Shown one piece after another: positions 4,263 to 5,464 of a stretch of 5,464 nt of DNA. Below the pieces are notes generated by a model. The model saw nothing but the letters and a program-made list of their open reading frames with translations. It searched no databases and was not told where the DNA came from. Source of the DNA: an uncultured Blautia sp. (GTDB taxonomy: Bacteria; Bacillota; Clostridia; Lachnospirales; Lachnospiraceae); contig CAKRRX010000159.1 of NCBI GenBank assembly GCA_934394595.1, forward strand, positions 1 through 5,464, written 5' to 3'. A program made the position numbers and the translations under genes. Positions within the stretch are counted from its first letter, which is position 1. Each line of letters starts with the position of its first letter.

Positions 4263-5464
4263 ATGAAGAAAGAGAAAATCCAGGAACTGATCTCACAGAT
4301 GACACTGGAAGAAAAAGCCGGAATGTGTTCCGGAGCCGATTTTTGGCATCTGAAAGGAATCGAACGTCTTGAAATTCCACAGGTTATGGTGACAGATGGA
4401 CCGCACGGAATCAGAAAGCAGGCAGAAGCAGCAGACCATCTTGGAATCAATGAGAGTGAAAAAGCAGTCTGCTTCCCAGCCGGATGTGCAACTGCATCCA
4501 GCTTTGACCGTGATCTGATCCGAAGGCAAGGAGAAATCCTTGGTCAGGAATGCCAGGCACTGAATGTCAGCACAATTCTTGGACCTGCAATGAACATCAA
4601 ACGCTCCCCATTATGCGGAAGAAATTTCGAATATTATTCTGAAGATCCATTGGTATCTGCAGAAATGGCAGCTGCAATGATCGAAGGTGTGCAAAGCAAA
4701 CATGTGGGAACAAGCGCCAAACACTTTGTGGCGAACAACCAGGAAAAACGTCGAATGACTAATTCCTCTGATATCGATGAGCGCACATTAAGGGAAATTT
4801 ATCTGGCATCTTTTGAAGGAGCTGTAAAAAAAGCAAAGCCATGGACCGTTATGAGTTCCTATAACCGCATCAATGGTAAATTTGTTGGAGACAACAGAGA
4901 ATATCTGACAGAAATCCTCAGAGATGAATGGGGATTTGACGGGTATGTGGTTTCCGACTGGGGTGCAGTGAACGACAGAATTTCTGCATTGTCAGCTGGA
5001 CTTGACTTGGAGATGCCTCCGGGGGATTATGAAAATGACAGACTGATCGTAAAAGCTGTTCAGGAAGGAAAGCTTGACGAGAAGGTTGTGGATCAGGCAT
5101 GCGAAAGAATCCTGGACGTAATTTTCCGCTATACAGAAAACCGTGATACAAAAGCCGTATTCGAATATGAAAAAGATCATAATGAAGCAGCCGACATCGC
5201 AGCTGAATGTATGGTGCTTCTGAAAAATGATAACCAGATTCTTCCGCTTGATACAGGCAAAAAAATCGCCTTTATCGGAAAATATGCGAAAGCTCCAAGA
5301 TATCAGGGCGGTGGAAGTTCCCATATCAACAGCTGGAAAGTGGAATCTGCACTGGAAGCTGCAAAAGAAATTCCGGAGCTTGCGAATGTAACTTTCGCAG
5401 AAGGCTATCAGGATGAGAAGGATGAGGTTGTAGAAGAGCTTCAGAAGGAAGCTGTAAAGGCAGC
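4263..5464 (+). CDS. Glycoside hydrolase family 3 (beta-glucosidase type), 3' end outside window
   Basis: An open frame of 400 codons plus 2 nt runs off the right edge with no stop. GH3 enzymes remove non-reducing terminal beta-linked sugars, usually glucose, by a retaining mechanism. The N-terminal TIM-barrel domain is complete: TLEEKAGM (14-21), VTDGPHGIR with substrate-binding Asp45 (43-51), GRNFEYYSEDP (119-129), AKHFVANNQE with Lys153-His154 (152-161), and VVSDWGA with the nucleophile Asp232 (229-235). The second, alpha/beta sandwich domain begins near 310 (AAECMVLLKNDNQILPL); its KYAKAPRYQGGGSSHIN segment (340-356) is also typical. Its acid/base residue and any fibronectin III-like C-terminus lie beyond the window. 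There is no signal peptide, so it acts in the cytoplasm on imported oligosaccharides or glycosides. GGAGGT (4251-4256) lies 6 nt before the ATG. It is divergent from an AraC-family regulator, its likely controller. The family is certain; the substrate is not. Confidence 0.95.
   Translation, partial: MKKEKIQELISQMTLEEKAGMCSGADFWHLKGIERLEIPQVMVTDGPHGIRKQAEAADHLGINESEKAVCFPAGCATASSFDRDLIRRQGEILGQECQALNVSTILGPAMNIKRSPLCGRNFEYYSEDPLVSAEMAAAMIEGVQSKHVGTSAKHFVANNQEKRRMTNSSDIDERTLREIYLASFEGAVKKAKPWTVMSSYNRINGKFVGDNREYLTEILRDEWGFDGYVVSDWGAVNDRISALSAGLDLEMPPGDYENDRLIVKAVQEGKLDEKVVDQACERILDVIFRYTENRDTKAVFEYEKDHNEAADIAAECMVLLKNDNQILPLDTGKKIAFIGKYAKAPRYQGGGSSHINSWKVESALEAAKEIPELANVTFAEGYQDEKDEVVEELQKEAVKA

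Noticed and set aside
4190..5324. Several - strand open frames under the GH3 gene
   Set aside because: They lie antisense to a continuous GH3 reading frame with all catalytic-domain motifs.

Overview
The window looks like chromosomal DNA from a low-to-moderate GC Gram-positive gut anaerobe, most likely a Clostridia/Lachnospiraceae relative. This is inferred from the strong AGGAGG-type ribosome binding sites, A-rich intergenic DNA, the style of the AraC-family regulator and cytoplasmic-type GH3 glucosidase pair, and general protein character. No rRNA, tRNA, IS element, CRISPR array or phage structural gene is visible.

Left part (1-2160, all + strand): a two-TM protein of unknown function is followed after 32 nt by a Nudix hydrolase, best started at the internal ATG at 636. 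Next comes a short scar-like stretch (1209-1428), then rsmJ, the 16S rRNA G1516 N2-methyltransferase. The scar holds a 34-codon reading frame resembling the start of a Firmicutes HipA-like protein. An overlapping second frame looks like the tail of another protein, and its stop overlaps the rsmJ start as ATGAGTGA. No terminator is seen between these genes, so they are probably co-transcribed.

Middle part (2161-2822): a 186-bp spacer has nested inverted repeats and an extended -10 promoter. It precedes a small single-domain bacterial PH-like protein. A 13-bp-stem terminator follows, placed exactly between this gene and the converging regulator gene.

Right part (2823-5464): an AraC-family regulator (- strand) is divergent from a cytoplasmic GH3 beta-glucosidase-type enzyme (+ strand) that runs off the window edge. 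The glucosidase has an intact catalytic domain as far as it can be read. The 213-bp divergent spacer contains a good sigma-A promoter for the regulator, a weak-35 promoter for the glucosidase and, between them, two 15-bp identical direct repeats exactly 20 bp apart. This looks like a self-contained sugar-responsive switch: the regulator would bind the repeats to activate the glucosidase and perhaps control itself.

I found no convincing wholly new system. The most useful leads are the direct-repeat operator, the gene-remnant junction before rsmJ, the structured spacer upstream of the PH-domain gene, and the unknown membrane protein next to the Nudix enzyme.
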